From an uncultured bacterium (lineage in GTDB: Bacteria; Bacteroidota; Bacteroidia; Bacteroidales; Bacteroidaceae), in NCBI GenBank assembly GCA_946188155.1, contig CAMHUC010000001.1:1-64000 (forward strand): a DNA stretch of 64,000 nucleotides, written 5' to 3'. Below are positions 55,814-64,000 of this stretch, in pieces. Below the pieces are notes generated by a model. The model had not been told where the DNA came from, did no database searches, and was given only the letters and a program-made list of their open reading frames with translations. Both the position numbers and the translations under genes were made by a program. The first letter of the stretch is position 1, and every line of letters begins with the position of its first letter.

Positions 55814-57304
55814 ATGAAGAAATTAGCAATCCTCCTACTATTCACTATTCACTGTTCACTATTCACTGCCTTGGCTCAGCCCAAGCGTGAGTTCCGGGGA
55901 GCCTGGATTCAGTGCGTCAACGGACAGTTCCAGGGCTTGGGCACCCAGAAGATGCAGCAGACGCTGAGCTATCAGCTCGACGAGCTGCAGAAGGATGGGG
56001 CCAACGTGATTATTTTCCAGGTGCGCCCAGAGTGCGACGCCCTCTACGAGAGCCGTCTGGAGCCTTGGAGCCGTTTCCTCACAGGCAAGCAGGGCCAGGC
56101 ACCCGTCCCGTACTGGGACCCGCTACAGTGGATGATCACTGAGTGCCACAAGCGGGGCATGGAGCTGCACGCCTGGATCAACCCCTTCAGGGCCAAGACC
56201 AAGACCACCAAGCAACTGGCTGCCAACCACGTCGCCGTGCGCAAGCCGATGAGCTGCTTTGCCTACGACGACCTGTTCATACTCAACCCCGGCATCCCGG
56301 AGAACCGCGACTACATCTGTGAGGTGGCCCGCGACATCGTCACCCGCTACGATGTCGACGGCATCCACATGGACGACTACTTCTACCCCTATCCTGTCAA
56401 GGGGGAGGAGATACCCGATGCAGAGCAGTTCCGCATGTATGGCAATGGCATCAGGGACATAGGCGACTGGCGCCGCTACAACGTGAATCTGTTCATCGAG
56501 CAGTTCTACAAGACAGTCCACGAGGCCAAGCCCTGGGTGAAGGTGGGCATATCGCCCTTCGGCATCTATCGCAACAAGAAGAGCTCGCCCGTCGGCAGTA
56601 ATACCAACGGCACGCAGAACTACGACGACCTCTATGCCGACATCCTGCTGTGGGTCAACAACGGCTGGCTCGACTACAACGTGCCGCAGCTCTACTGGGA
56701 GATAGGCCACAAACTTGCCGACTACGAGACACTCATCCGCTGGTGGAGCCAGCATGCCGCCAGCCGTCCGCTCATCATCGGCGAGGACGTGGAACGCACC
56801 GTGAAGCATGCCGACCCGAAGAACCCTGCCACCCACCAGCTGCCTGCCAAGATGAACCTCCACAGGGAGCTGCCCGCCGTGAAGGGCACCGTACTGTGGT
56901 ATGCCAAGGCCGCTGTCGACAACATCGGCAACTACGGCACTGCCCTGCGCGCCCGCTATTGGCGCTATCCCGCCCTGCAGCCCGATATGTCGTTCATCGA
57001 CGACAAGGCCCCGCGCAAGGTGCGCAAGGTGAAGCCCGTATGGACGGAGGACGGATACATCCTTTTCTGGACGGCTCCCAAGTCGAAGGACTGGAGGGAT
57101 GAGGCCGTGAAATATGTCGTCTACCGTTTCAACGCGGGCGAGAAGGTGAACATCAACGACCCCTCGAAGATTGTCACCATCACCGACCATACCTTCTGCA
57201 AGCTGCCCTACCGCGACGGCAAGGAGAAGGTGACCTATGTGGTGACCGCCCTTGACCGGCTGCAGACGGAGAGCAAGATTGTCAAGAAGAAGGTGAAGTT
57301 ATGA
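55814..57304 (+). CDS. Family-10-like glycosyl hydrolase, DUF187/GHL10 (496 aa)
   Basis: An exported (beta/alpha)8 hydrolase: FRGAWIQCVNGQF at the mature start, NVIIFQVRPECDALYES, and YDVDGIHMDDYFYPYP with the probable catalytic Asp residues. A C-terminal FnIII-like region begins at about 400. Family members have been linked to peptidoglycan or glycan cleavage in the envelope; substrate here unknown. The signal peptide LLLFTIHCSLFTALAQ is encoded by four ATTCACT heptamers (55840-55867), so repeat DNA supplies its hydrophobic core. 12 bp after metH. Confidence 0.82.
   Translation: MKKLAILLLFTIHCSLFTALAQPKREFRGAWIQCVNGQFQGLGTQKMQQTLSYQLDELQKDGANVIIFQVRPECDALYESRLEPWSRFLTGKQGQAPVPYWDPLQWMITECHKRGMELHAWINPFRAKTKTTKQLAANHVAVRKPMSCFAYDDLFILNPGIPENRDYICEVARDIVTRYDVDGIHMDDYFYPYPVKGEEIPDAEQFRMYGNGIRDIGDWRRYNVNLFIEQFYKTVHEAKPWVKVGISPFGIYRNKKSSPVGSNTNGTQNYDDLYADILLWVNNGWLDYNVPQLYWEIGHKLADYETLIRWWSQHAASRPLIIGEDVERTVKHADPKNPATHQLPAKMNLHRELPAVKGTVLWYAKAAVDNIGNYGTALRARYWRYPALQPDMSFIDDKAPRKVRKVKPVWTEDGYILFWTAPKSKDWRDEAVKYVVYRFNAGEKVNINDPSKIVTITDHTFCKLPYRDGKEKVTYVVTALDRLQTESKIVKKKVKL
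55840..55867. repeat. Heptamer array ATTCACT x4 inside a signal-peptide sequence
   Basis: ATTCACT twice, GTTCACT, ATTCACT; the same unit and copy number as the intergenic array at 4088-4115. Confidence 0.95.
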
Positions 57305-57939
57305 ATATACGGCTCGTCATAGGATTCATCGCTGCTGCCGTCGTCTGCTCCTGCGGCAACCGGATGTCGCAAGAGCAGATGCAGCAGAAGCTCGACAGCA
57401 TCGCCAAGATAGAGAACCTGGAGATGCTCCAGGCCCAGGGCATCAATGTCAACAGGGATGTCAGTCCCGTAGAGCTGTTCTACGACAGCCTGAACCTGCA
57501 GCCGCTGCCCATCCGCTATTCTGCCGACTATGTGAAGTATCTGCCCAACTACAAGTCGGTGCCTTACGAGCTTGTCAAGTTTATGAACTTCGAAGGGCGC
57601 TCCGACCCCAAGGCCATCGCCCTGCCTGAGTCGGCGGGGACCCGCCTGATCATCCTCGCCGCCGACGAGGGCGAAGGGCTCTACTCCCTGTGGCTCTACT
57701 CCCTCGACGACAGCTATATGCCCGTCGACAAGCTGTGTCTCTACGCCACCAGCAAGGAGGAGAAGAAACTCGACGACGAGGCCCTGCCCGAGGACAAGCT
57801 CATCCAGGACTTCGTCATCACCAGCGACTACGAGATTCGGCTGACCGACTTTACAGGCAGGCTCAAGGCCGAGGTCGGGCGCGTCTATCACATCGACATG
57901 TCGCGCAAGTTTATCGAGGATGCCGAGATAGAATATTAA
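57301..57939 (+). CDS. Lipoprotein of unknown function (212 aa)
   Basis: A lipoprotein signal with lipobox VCSC (Cys18) followed by G-N-R, not acidic, so a periplasmic location is more likely than the surface. The mature part has an acidic helix, then alternating beta strands (LIILAADEGEGLYSLWLYSL). No family recognised. Coupled to the glycosyl hydrolase by an ATGA overlap, so the two probably work together. A 127-bp gap with the rseC promoter follows. Confidence 0.75.
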   Translation: MNIRLVIGFIAAAVVCSCGNRMSQEQMQQKLDSIAKIENLEMLQAQGINVNRDVSPVELFYDSLNLQPLPIRYSADYVKYLPNYKSVPYELVKFMNFEGRSDPKAIALPESAGTRLIILAADEGEGLYSLWLYSLDDSYMPVDKLCLYATSKEEKKLDDEALPEDKLIQDFVITSDYEIRLTDFTGRLKAEVGRVYHIDMSRKFIEDAEIEY

Positions 57940-58030
57940 TGCGGCACGACAGCAGGCGATAACTGCAAACGATTACGACCCTTTTTGGCACTTTTTACCG
58001 ATTTTTGTTGGGTATTCGACAAATAAGTAT

Positions 58031-58038
58031 TACCTTTG
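58031..58038 (+). promoter_or_regulatory. rseC-rnf operon promoter -7 box TACCTTTG
   Basis: Start near 58045, 22 nt before the rseC ATG. A TTTG at 58004-58007 lies 23 nt upstream, a little far. CTTTGCAAAT occurs twice, 21 bp apart (58034 and 58055), and could be an operator. Confidence 0.7.
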
Positions 58039-58066
58039 CAAATGGTAAGGTCTACTTTGCAAATCA

Positions 58067-58480
58067 ATGAGTAATAAAATATCACATTCGGGCATCGTCG
58101 ATAGTGTTGTGGGTGACTGCGTCAAGGTGCGCATCCTGCAGACCTCGGCGTGTGCTGCCTGCAAGGTGGCCAGCCACTGTAATGCGGCTGAGGCGAAGGA
58201 GAAGGTTGTCGATGTCGTCTGCGCAAATAGCGCAGAATACAGGGCGGGGCAGCAGGTGGTCGTCACGGCTTCCGCTGATGTGGCCCGGCGCGCACTGCTC
58301 CTGGGGTTCGGACTGCCCTTCCTGGTGCTCGTGGCGGTGCTTCTGCTTGTGCTCCGGCTTTCGGGCAGCGAGGGGCTCGCTGCTCTCTCGGCACTGGCCT
58401 CACTCGTGCCTTATTACCTGCTGATATGGCTGCTTCGACGGCGCATTCAGCAGCACATCTCATTCCAGATAGAAGATTAA
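58067..58480 (+). CDS. rseC: RseC/MucC-like protein (137 aa)
   Basis: A small two-TM protein of the RseC family: an N-terminal domain with SACAACKVASHC (CxxC and a third Cys), a central beta region, two TMs (about 79-100 and 105-125) and a short tail. In many bacteria it sits at the head of rnf operons or acts on SoxR reduction; in Bacteroidetes it regularly precedes rnfB. The Cys set suggests a redox or metal site. Confidence 0.87.
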   Translation: MSNKISHSGIVDSVVGDCVKVRILQTSACAACKVASHCNAAEAKEKVVDVVCANSAEYRAGQQVVVTASADVARRALLLGFGLPFLVLVAVLLLVLRLSGSEGLAALSALASLVPYYLLIWLLRRRIQQHISFQIED

Positions 58481-58507
58481 TTAATAACTAAAACAAATAG
58501 TAACATT

Positions 58508-59452
58508 ATGGATTTCATCTTGATTGCAGTAATCGTTCTTGGAGCCATCGCCCTGATAGCAGCCGTCGTGCTGTTTGCGGCCTCCAAGAAGTTCGCTGTC
58601 TATGAGGATCCCCGTATTGCCCAAGTGAGCGAGCTGCTGCCAGGTGCCAACTGTGGCGGCTGCGGATTTGCCGGTTGCGGGGGTATGGCCGATGCCCTGG
58701 TGAAAGGGGCCGACGCCGGAAGCCTTGACGGTCTGAACTGCCCTGTGGGCGGTGCCGACGTGATGGGCCGTGTGGCCGACCTGCTCGGAATGGCGATTGC
58801 CAATGGCGAGCCGAAGGTCGCAGTAGTGAGATGTAACGGCACATGCGAGAACCGTCCTCGGATTGCCGAGTATGCGGGGCTTCGCACCTGTGCGGCCATG
58901 CACGCCTGTGGCGCCGGTGAGACGGCCTGCGGCTTCGGCTGCCTGGGCTGTGGCGACTGCGTGGAGGCCTGTCAGTTCGACGCTATCCACATCAATCCCG
59001 AGACGGGTATCGCTGAGGTCGACGAGGAGAAGTGCGTGGCCTGCGGTGCCTGTGCCAAGGCTTGTCCGCGTGGCATCATCGAGCTTCGCAAGAAGGGGCC
59101 GAAGGGTAGGAGAGTCTATGTGGGCTGTGTCAACAAGGACAAGGGCCCGGCTGCGATGAAGGCCTGTCAGGTGAGCTGCATCGGTTGTGGCAAGTGCGAG
59201 AAGGAGTGTGCCTTCGGCGCCATCACCGTCGAGAACAATCTGGCCTACATCGACCCCGAGAAGTGCCGTCTGTGCCGCAAGTGCGAGAAGGCGTGCCCGA
59301 AGCATGCCATCATTGCCGTGAATTTCCCGGCTCCCAAGCCGAAACCGGAAAATCCGGTTAATCCAGTTAATCCGGAAAGTCCGGCTAATCCGGCTAATCC
59401 GGCATCCCCGGCTAATCAACAACCCATAGAAAGAAAGGAGGCTGCTGTATGA
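58508..59452 (+). CDS. rnfB: Rnf complex subunit B, iron-sulfur protein (314 aa)
   Basis: Takes electrons from ferredoxin into the Rnf complex. One N-terminal TM (3-26), a [4Fe-4S] domain with GANCGGCGFAGCGG, then four CxxCxxC motifs: CLGCGDCVEACQF, CVACGACAKACPR, CIGCGKCEKECAF, CRLCRKCEKACPK. The C-terminus is an Asn/Pro tail (NPVNPVNPESPANPANP) from a 9-bp array, ending in ERKEAAV. The stop overlaps rnfC as ATGA. Confidence 0.95.
   Translation: MDFILIAVIVLGAIALIAAVVLFAASKKFAVYEDPRIAQVSELLPGANCGGCGFAGCGGMADALVKGADAGSLDGLNCPVGGADVMGRVADLLGMAIANGEPKVAVVRCNGTCENRPRIAEYAGLRTCAAMHACGAGETACGFGCLGCGDCVEACQFDAIHINPETGIAEVDEEKCVACGACAKACPRGIIELRKKGPKGRRVYVGCVNKDKGPAAMKACQVSCIGCGKCEKECAFGAITVENNLAYIDPEKCRLCRKCEKACPKHAIIAVNFPAPKPKPENPVNPVNPESPANPANPASPANQQPIERKEAAV
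59342..59413. repeat. 9-bp array AATCCGGNN x8 in the rnfB 3' end
   Basis: Eight units of 9 bp, in frame, giving N-P-V/N-P-A triplets in the C-terminal tail of RnfB. Confidence 0.92.
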
Positions 59453-60822
59453 ATATCAGAACATTTAGTATAGGTGGTGTACACCCTGAGGAGAACAAGT
59501 TGACCCACGATGCCGCCACGCAGGTGGCCGCGCTGCCCAAGCAGGCTGTCTATCCCTTGAGCCAGCACATCGGTGCTCCGGCCAAGCCTGTCGTTAAGAA
59601 GGGCGACAAGGTGAAAGTGGGTACGTTGATTGCCGAGGCCGGAGGCTTCGTCTCGGCCCCCATCTTCTCTGCCGTCAGTGGCACTGTGTTCAAGATTGAT
59701 ACCGCCATCGACGCCACCGGCTATCGTAAGCCCGTCATTATTATTAATGTGGAAGGCGACGAATGGGAGGAGTCCATCGACCGCAGCGACAAGCTGGAGA
59801 CGGTGGAGGCCCATCCCGAGCTGACTCCCGAAGAGATTATCAGCCGTGTGAAGGATGCCGGTGTCGTGGGTATGGGCGGTGCCTGCTTCCCCACCTTCAT
59901 CAAGCTGACGCCCCCGCCCACGGCCAAGGCAGAGTGCGTCATCATCAACGCCGTGGAGTGCGAGCCTTATATCACGGCCGACTTCCGCCTGATGATGGAG
60001 CATCCCGACGAGATACTCGTCGGACTGGAGCTGCTGATGAAGGCCGCCAAGGTGAATACCGGCTACATCGGCATAGAGACCAATAAGATGCCTGCCATCG
60101 AACTGCTCTCGGAGAAGGTAGCCCAGAAGTTCAGTGCTTCGACGTACCACGTCGAAGTGGTTCCCCTGAAGCAGCGCTACCCGCAGGGCGGCGAGAAGCA
60201 GCTCGTCGATGCCGTCATCCGCCGTCAGGTGCCTGCACCGCCCGCCATCCCTGTCAACGTGGGTGCCATCGTGCAGAACGTGGGCACGGCCTTCGCCGTC
60301 TACGAGGCCGTGATGAAGCACAAGCCCCTCTTTGAGCGCTATACCACCGTCACCGGTAAGCGGCTTGCCAATCCCGGTAATTTCCTTGTGCGCATGGGTA
60401 CCCCGATGCAGGACCTCATTGATGCCTGCGGCGGTATGCCCGAGGGCGACAACAAGCTGCTGGCCGGCGGCCCGATGATGGGCAAGGCGCTCACATCCAC
60501 CGAGGTGCCCATCTGCAAGGGCACCAACTCCGTGACCATTATCTCCGGCGACGAGGCCCGCCGCAAGGAGCCACAGCCCTGCATCCGCTGTGCCAAGTGC
60601 GTGGGTGCTTGCCCGATGGGCCTGGAGCCCTATCTGCTGGCCAAGATCTCGGAGGTGAAGAACTGGGAGCGTGCCGAGCGTGAGGACATTGTCAGCTGTA
60701 TCGAGTGCGGCTCGTGCCAGTTCACCTGCCCTGCCCACCGTCCGCTGCTCGACAATATCCGCCAGGGCAAGTCGACCGTCATGGGCATCATCCGTGCCCG
60801 TGCCGCGGCTGCTAAGAAATAG
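59449..60822 (+). CDS. rnfC: Rnf complex subunit C (457 aa)
   Basis: Membrane-attached NADH-side subunit. GGVHPEENK start, the Gly-rich VVGMGGACFPTFIKL (NAD/FMN region, about 140), then two [4Fe-4S] motifs, CIRCAKCVGACPMGL and CIECGSCQFTCPAHRP. Length near the family norm without the long repeat tail of E. coli RsxC. Its stop lies in the first unit of the spacer repeat before rnfD. Confidence 0.95.
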   Translation: MNIRTFSIGGVHPEENKLTHDAATQVAALPKQAVYPLSQHIGAPAKPVVKKGDKVKVGTLIAEAGGFVSAPIFSAVSGTVFKIDTAIDATGYRKPVIIINVEGDEWEESIDRSDKLETVEAHPELTPEEIISRVKDAGVVGMGGACFPTFIKLTPPPTAKAECVIINAVECEPYITADFRLMMEHPDEILVGLELLMKAAKVNTGYIGIETNKMPAIELLSEKVAQKFSASTYHVEVVPLKQRYPQGGEKQLVDAVIRRQVPAPPAIPVNVGAIVQNVGTAFAVYEAVMKHKPLFERYTTVTGKRLANPGNFLVRMGTPMQDLIDACGGMPEGDNKLLAGGPMMGKALTSTEVPICKGTNSVTIISGDEARRKEPQPCIRCAKCVGACPMGLEPYLLAKISEVKNWERAEREDIVSCIECGSCQFTCPAHRPLLDNIRQGKSTVMGIIRARAAAAKK

Positions 60823-60857
60823 TCATATTGTGAAATAGTCAAATTGTGAAATAGTAC
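60817..60857. repeat. 16-bp repeat x2.6 between rnfC and rnfD
   Basis: AAATAGTCATATTGTG, AAATAGTCAAATTGTG, then AAATAGTAC just before ATG 60859. The first unit contains the rnfC stop codon. Confidence 0.88.
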
Positions 60858-60858
60858 A

Positions 60859-61857
60859 ATGGGAAAATTAATTGTATCACTATCGCCACACGCCCACGGC
60901 ACCGATACCGTAGAGCGCAACATGTACGGCGTGATCATCGCCCTGATGCCAGCGCTGTTCGTGTCGTTCTACTTCTTCGGACTGGGTTCCGTAGTCGTTA
61001 CGGCTACCAGCGTGGCTGCCTGCGTATTCTTTGAGTGGGCTATCAGCAAATATATCTTGAAGCAGGAGCGCAACACCGTGCTGGACGGCAGCGCCATCCT
61101 CACCGGACTGCTCCTCGCCTTTAACCTGCCGTCGAACCTCCCCATGTGGATCATCCTCATCGGCGCACTCTTTGCCATCGGCGTGGCCAAGATGTCGTTC
61201 GGAGGCTTGGGCAACAATCTCTTCAACCCCGCGCTCGTAGGCCGTGCAGCCCTGCTCGTGGCCTTCCCCGCACAGATGACCACTTGGCCGAAGGTCGGAC
61301 AGCTCGGCAGCTATCTCGACGCCGAGACGGGAGCTACCCCCCTGGCACTGATGAAGCAGGCCATCAAGGATGGAAATCCCGACGTGCTCACACAGCTGCC
61401 CGACGCCCTGAGCCTCTTCCTGGGTAACCATCCCGACGGCGCAGGAGCCATGGGTGAGATCTGTGCACTGGCCCTTATCATCGGTCTCTGCTACATGCTC
61501 TGGAAGAAGATCATCACCTGGCACATCCCCGTATCGATCATCTGCACCGTGTTCGTGTTCGCCGGCCTGCTCCATCTGGCAAGCCCTGTCTATGCCGACC
61601 CCGTATCCGTGATATTCTCCGGAGGTCTGATGCTCGGTGCCATCTTCATGGCCACTGACTATGTGACCAGCCCGATGACCCCGAAGGGCCAGATCATCTA
61701 TGGTGTGGCCATCGGATTCCTTACCGTCGTTATCCGCAACTGGGGTGCCTATCCCGAGGGTATGTCGTTCGCCATACTCATCATGAACGCATTCACCCCG
61801 CTGATCAACAATTATGTGAAACCCAAGCGCTTCGGCGAAGTGCCGACTACAAAGTAG
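60859..61857 (+). CDS. rnfD: Rnf complex subunit D (332 aa)
   Basis: A ten-TM flavin-bearing subunit. DAETGATPLALMK (about 155) holds the Thr that carries covalent FMN in homologues; SFGGLGNNLFNPALVGRA and ATDYVTSPMTPKGQ are family blocks. Part of the sodium- or proton-pumping core. Confidence 0.95.
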   Translation: MGKLIVSLSPHAHGTDTVERNMYGVIIALMPALFVSFYFFGLGSVVVTATSVAACVFFEWAISKYILKQERNTVLDGSAILTGLLLAFNLPSNLPMWIILIGALFAIGVAKMSFGGLGNNLFNPALVGRAALLVAFPAQMTTWPKVGQLGSYLDAETGATPLALMKQAIKDGNPDVLTQLPDALSLFLGNHPDGAGAMGEICALALIIGLCYMLWKKIITWHIPVSIICTVFVFAGLLHLASPVYADPVSVIFSGGLMLGAIFMATDYVTSPMTPKGQIIYGVAIGFLTVVIRNWGAYPEGMSFAILIMNAFTPLINNYVKPKRFGEVPTTK

Positions 61858-61884
61858 TTAAGAATTAAGAGTTAAGAATTAAGA
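61857..61884. repeat. Heptamer array NTTAAGA x4 between rnfD and rnfG
   Basis: GTTAAGA and ATTAAGA alternating, starting in the rnfD stop codon and ending 4 bp before ATG 61889. Confidence 0.92.
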
Positions 61885-61888
61885 AAGT

Positions 61889-62524
61889 ATGAAGAAACTC
61901 GAATCATCTCTGACGAATATGGTACTGGTGCTCACTGGAGTGGCAGTCATCATGGGTGGGGTGCTCGCTTTCGTGAACCACCTCACCGAAGGACCTATCA
62001 GTCAACAGAAGGCCAAGGCCCTGGCCGACGGTATCAAGGCCGTCATGTGTGTCAGCGACGTCACCGTCGCCAAGACCGACACCGTGCGCCAGAACGATGC
62101 CAAGGGCAAGGAGCTTACCTATATCATCTATCAGGCGAAAGATGCCCAGGGCGAGGATCTCGGAGCAGCTGTGGAGTCTACCACCGGAGGATTCGGTGGC
62201 GACCTGAAGGTGCTCGTAGGCTTCGACCCCGACGGTAAGATTCTCGGCTACACCCTCTTGGAGCATGCTGAGACCCCAGGTCTCGGCGCCAAGGCCGACA
62301 AGTGGTTCCAGAAGGGAGAGAAGGGCGACATCATCGGCAAGGACCCCGAGGAGCCCCTCACCGTATCGAAGGACGGCGGACAGGTGGATGCCATCACCGC
62401 CTCTACCATCACCAGCCGCGCCTTCCTGCTCGCTGTGAACAATGCCTATAACGCCTACAAGGCTACGCCCGCGGCCGATGCCGAGACCGGAGCCACCAAA
62501 CAAGAAGAAGAAAAGGAGGACTAA
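61889..62524 (+). CDS. rnfG: Rnf complex subunit G (211 aa)
   Basis: One N-terminal TM and a periplasmic FMN-binding domain: DAITASTITSRAFLLAVN at about 169 is the S/T-x-x-T flavinylation motif, with FGGDLKVLVGFD and ETPGLGAKA before it. The tail is acidic. Confidence 0.94.
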   Translation: MKKLESSLTNMVLVLTGVAVIMGGVLAFVNHLTEGPISQQKAKALADGIKAVMCVSDVTVAKTDTVRQNDAKGKELTYIIYQAKDAQGEDLGAAVESTTGGFGGDLKVLVGFDPDGKILGYTLLEHAETPGLGAKADKWFQKGEKGDIIGKDPEEPLTVSKDGGQVDAITASTITSRAFLLAVNNAYNAYKATPAADAETGATKQEEEKED

Positions 62525-62527
62525 CGT

Positions 62528-63109
62528 ATGAATGCAATACAGATTATCAAGAATGGCATCATCAAGGAGAACCCCACGTTCGTCCTGATGCTCGGTATGT
62601 GCCCCACGCTGGCCACTACCACCTCTGCCCTGAACGGCATGTCGATGGGACTGGCCACGATGGCCGTGCTCATCTGCACCAATGTCGTCATATCCTGTCT
62701 GAAGTCAGTGACGCCCGACAAGGTGCGCATCCCCGTGTTCATCGTCGTGATAGCCGCATTCGTGACTATCCTGCAGATGGTCATCAAGGCCTTCCTGCCC
62801 GACATCGATGCAGCCCTCGGACTCTTCATCCCGCTGATTGTGGTCAACTGTATCATCCTCGGGCGCGCTGAGGCCTTCGCTGCCAAGAACTCACCCATCG
62901 ACTCACTCTTCGACGGTATCGGCATCGGACTCGGATTCACCCTCGGACTGACCCTGCTCGGCATCTGCCGCGAGCTGCTCGGCTCGGGTTCCGTATTCGG
63001 ACTGGCACTGCTGCCCGAAACGTGCAACATCCTGCTCTTCGTGCTGCCTCCGGGTGCCTTCATCACCCTGGGCTACCTGATTGCTATCGTCAACAAGATG
63101 CGCAGTTAA
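62528..63109 (+). CDS. rnfE: Rnf complex subunit E (193 aa)
   Basis: A six-TM subunit, paralogous to RnfA and inverted relative to it in the membrane. FVLMLGMCPTLATTTSALNG holds the conserved Cys of the membrane iron-sulfur site; IVVNCIILGRAEAFAAKN is the second conserved block. Confidence 0.95.
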   Translation: MNAIQIIKNGIIKENPTFVLMLGMCPTLATTTSALNGMSMGLATMAVLICTNVVISCLKSVTPDKVRIPVFIVVIAAFVTILQMVIKAFLPDIDAALGLFIPLIVVNCIILGRAEAFAAKNSPIDSLFDGIGIGLGFTLGLTLLGICRELLGSGSVFGLALLPETCNILLFVLPPGAFITLGYLIAIVNKMRS

Positions 63110-63113
63110 CTAA

Positions 63114-63145
63114 CGTTATAACGAAATATCGAAATATCGAAAATT
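63114..63145. repeat. Octamer array CGNNATNN x4 abutting rnfA
   Basis: CGTTATAA, CGAAATAT twice, CGAAAATT; it ends at the base before the rnfA ATG, in the place of a ribosome binding site. Confidence 0.92.
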
Positions 63146-63748
63146 ATGGAATATATACTGATTTTCATTAGCGCCATCTTTGTGAACAACATCGTGTTGT
63201 CGCAGTTCCTCGGCATCTGCCCCTTCCTGGGCGTATCCAAGAAGATTGACACATCGCTGGGCATGTCGGCAGCAGTGGCTTTCGTGCTTACACTGGCCAC
63301 TATCGTCACCTGGTGCGTGCAGCGCTATGTGCTCGACGCCTTCGGCCTGCAGTATCTGCAGACCATCGCCTTCATCCTCGTCATCGCATCGCTCGTCCAG
63401 ATGGTCGAGATTGTGCTCAAGAAGGTATCCCCGGCTCTCTATCAGGCACTGGGCATCTTCCTGCCTCTGATCACCACCAACTGCGCCGTGCTCGGTGTGG
63501 CCATCCTCGTCATCCAGAAGGACTACTCGCTGCTGCAGTCTGTGGTCTATGCCTTCTCCACGGCCATCGGCTTCGGACTGGCACTGACCGTCTTTGCCGG
63601 CATGCGCGAGCAGCTGGAGCTGGTCCGCATCCCCAAGGGCATGCAGGGAATGGCTATCGTGATGCTCTCGGCAGGACTCCTCTCACTGGCTTTCATGGGA
63701 TTCTCGGGCGTTGACGGCGGTCTGAAGGTACTCTTCGGCCTCGACTGA
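63146..63748 (+). CDS. rnfA: Rnf complex subunit A (200 aa)
   Basis: Six TMs. FVNNIVLSQFLGICPFLGV and LPLITTNCAVLGVAIL hold the Cys residues that pair with those of RnfE around the membrane iron-sulfur cluster. Completes the BCDGEA set. Translation starts directly after repeat DNA, without a visible Shine-Dalgarno sequence. Confidence 0.95.
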   Translation: MEYILIFISAIFVNNIVLSQFLGICPFLGVSKKIDTSLGMSAAVAFVLTLATIVTWCVQRYVLDAFGLQYLQTIAFILVIASLVQMVEIVLKKVSPALYQALGIFLPLITTNCAVLGVAILVIQKDYSLLQSVVYAFSTAIGFGLALTVFAGMREQLELVRIPKGMQGMAIVMLSAGLLSLAFMGFSGVDGGLKVLFGLD

Positions 63749-63761
63749 TTCTGCGCGCCTT

Positions 63762-64000
63762 ATGAAGCTTGTAGTAGCCACATTTATCATTGGGCTGTTG
63801 CTCTCCGCTTGCGGCGGAAGGCAGCAGCCCAAGGCTTATACATCCCAGCTCACCAGCGACGACAGCATGACCATCCGCATGGGCCAGTGGCAGCTGATGC
63901 GCTATCACAGCGAGCGCCTGGGATTTGACATCAACTATCCCTCCTTCCTCGTTCGTCAGCCGTTACCCGAGGCTGCGGGGGCGCAGGAGGTGTTTATGAT
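63762..64000 (+). CDS. Lipoprotein, partial (79 codons in the window)
   Basis: Starts at ATG 63762, 13 bp after rnfA. Signal peptide KLVVATFIIGLLLSAC with lipobox LSAC (Cys17) and G-G after it. The mature part reads MTIRMGQWQLMRYHSERLGF and runs off the right edge. No family recognised from the fragment. Co-transcription with the rnf operon is likely. Confidence 0.75.
   Translation, partial: MKLVVATFIIGLLLSACGGRQQPKAYTSQLTSDDSMTIRMGQWQLMRYHSERLGFDINYPSFLVRQPLPEAAGAQEVFM

Noticed and set aside
56123..57190. A 355-codon open frame opposite the family-10-like hydrolase
   Set aside because: Antisense shadow; no domain and no promoter.
59416..60738. A 440-codon open frame opposite rnfC
   Set aside because: Antisense shadow; rnfC keeps all iron-sulfur motifs and operon order.

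Overview
The window looks like a chromosomal segment of a Prevotella-like member of the Bacteroidales. The evidence is the promoter grammar (TTTG, about 20 nt, then TAnnTTTG, ahead of many genes), Bacteroidetes-type lipoprotein signals followed by Ser and acidic residues, an lpxC-fabZ fusion, the HD protein-lpxD-lpxC/fabZ-lpxA-miaA gene order, an rseC-rnfBCDGEA operon, and many short-period intergenic repeats. No rRNA, tRNA, IS element, prophage or CRISPR array was seen.

Layout. 1-4000: three tandem lipoprotein genes sharing one signal peptide; the first two are recent paralogues, and a strong terminator follows. 4100-5400: cysE, then a wrecked TerB-type gene whose end is replaced by an out-of-frame secretion-tail sequence. 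5700-28000: a large exopolysaccharide locus, mostly on the minus strand. It starts at a single-domain response regulator (27955) and continues with an initiating sugar phosphate transferase carrying a receiver-like N-terminus, a half-size TolC-like protein, a Wzz/Wzc protein, an O-antigen polymerase/ligase-like protein, three GT2 enzymes, two Wzx-like flippases with their own promoters, a fucosyltransferase-like enzyme, four more glycosyltransferases, and acyltransferase/SGNH pairs that could decorate the polymer. 28149-33034: a sugar kinase (xylulokinase-like) and, on the other side of a bidirectional terminator, manC-gmd-fcl, which makes GDP-L-fucose and so fits the fucosyltransferase-like gene. 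33116-38022: an operon mltG-glnS-TPR-dedA. 38125-41509: malQ and a HAD phosphatase.

41508-41926 is an unusual inverted-repeat element filling the whole gap between two convergent genes. 41936-51801 (minus strand): HD phosphohydrolase under its own promoter, then lpxD, lpxC/fabZ, lpxA, miaA, PBP1A and a PIF1/RecD-like helicase. 51952-57939: DMP19-like protein, smpB, metH, a family-10-like glycosidase and a lipoprotein. 58067-63748: rseC-rnfBCDGEA, the ion-pumping ferredoxin:NAD oxidoreductase. A lipoprotein gene runs off the right end.

The most unusual genome-scale signal is a set of about 17 short tandem arrays (period 7, 8 or 9 bp; one of 16). A few unit families recur at unrelated gene junctions, sometimes touching start or stop codons, and arrays of the same style sit in frame inside metH, rnfB, the helicase and a signal-peptide sequence. 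The most interesting candidate regulatory module is the lone receiver next to the pseudo-receiver sugar transferase at the head of the exopolysaccharide operon.
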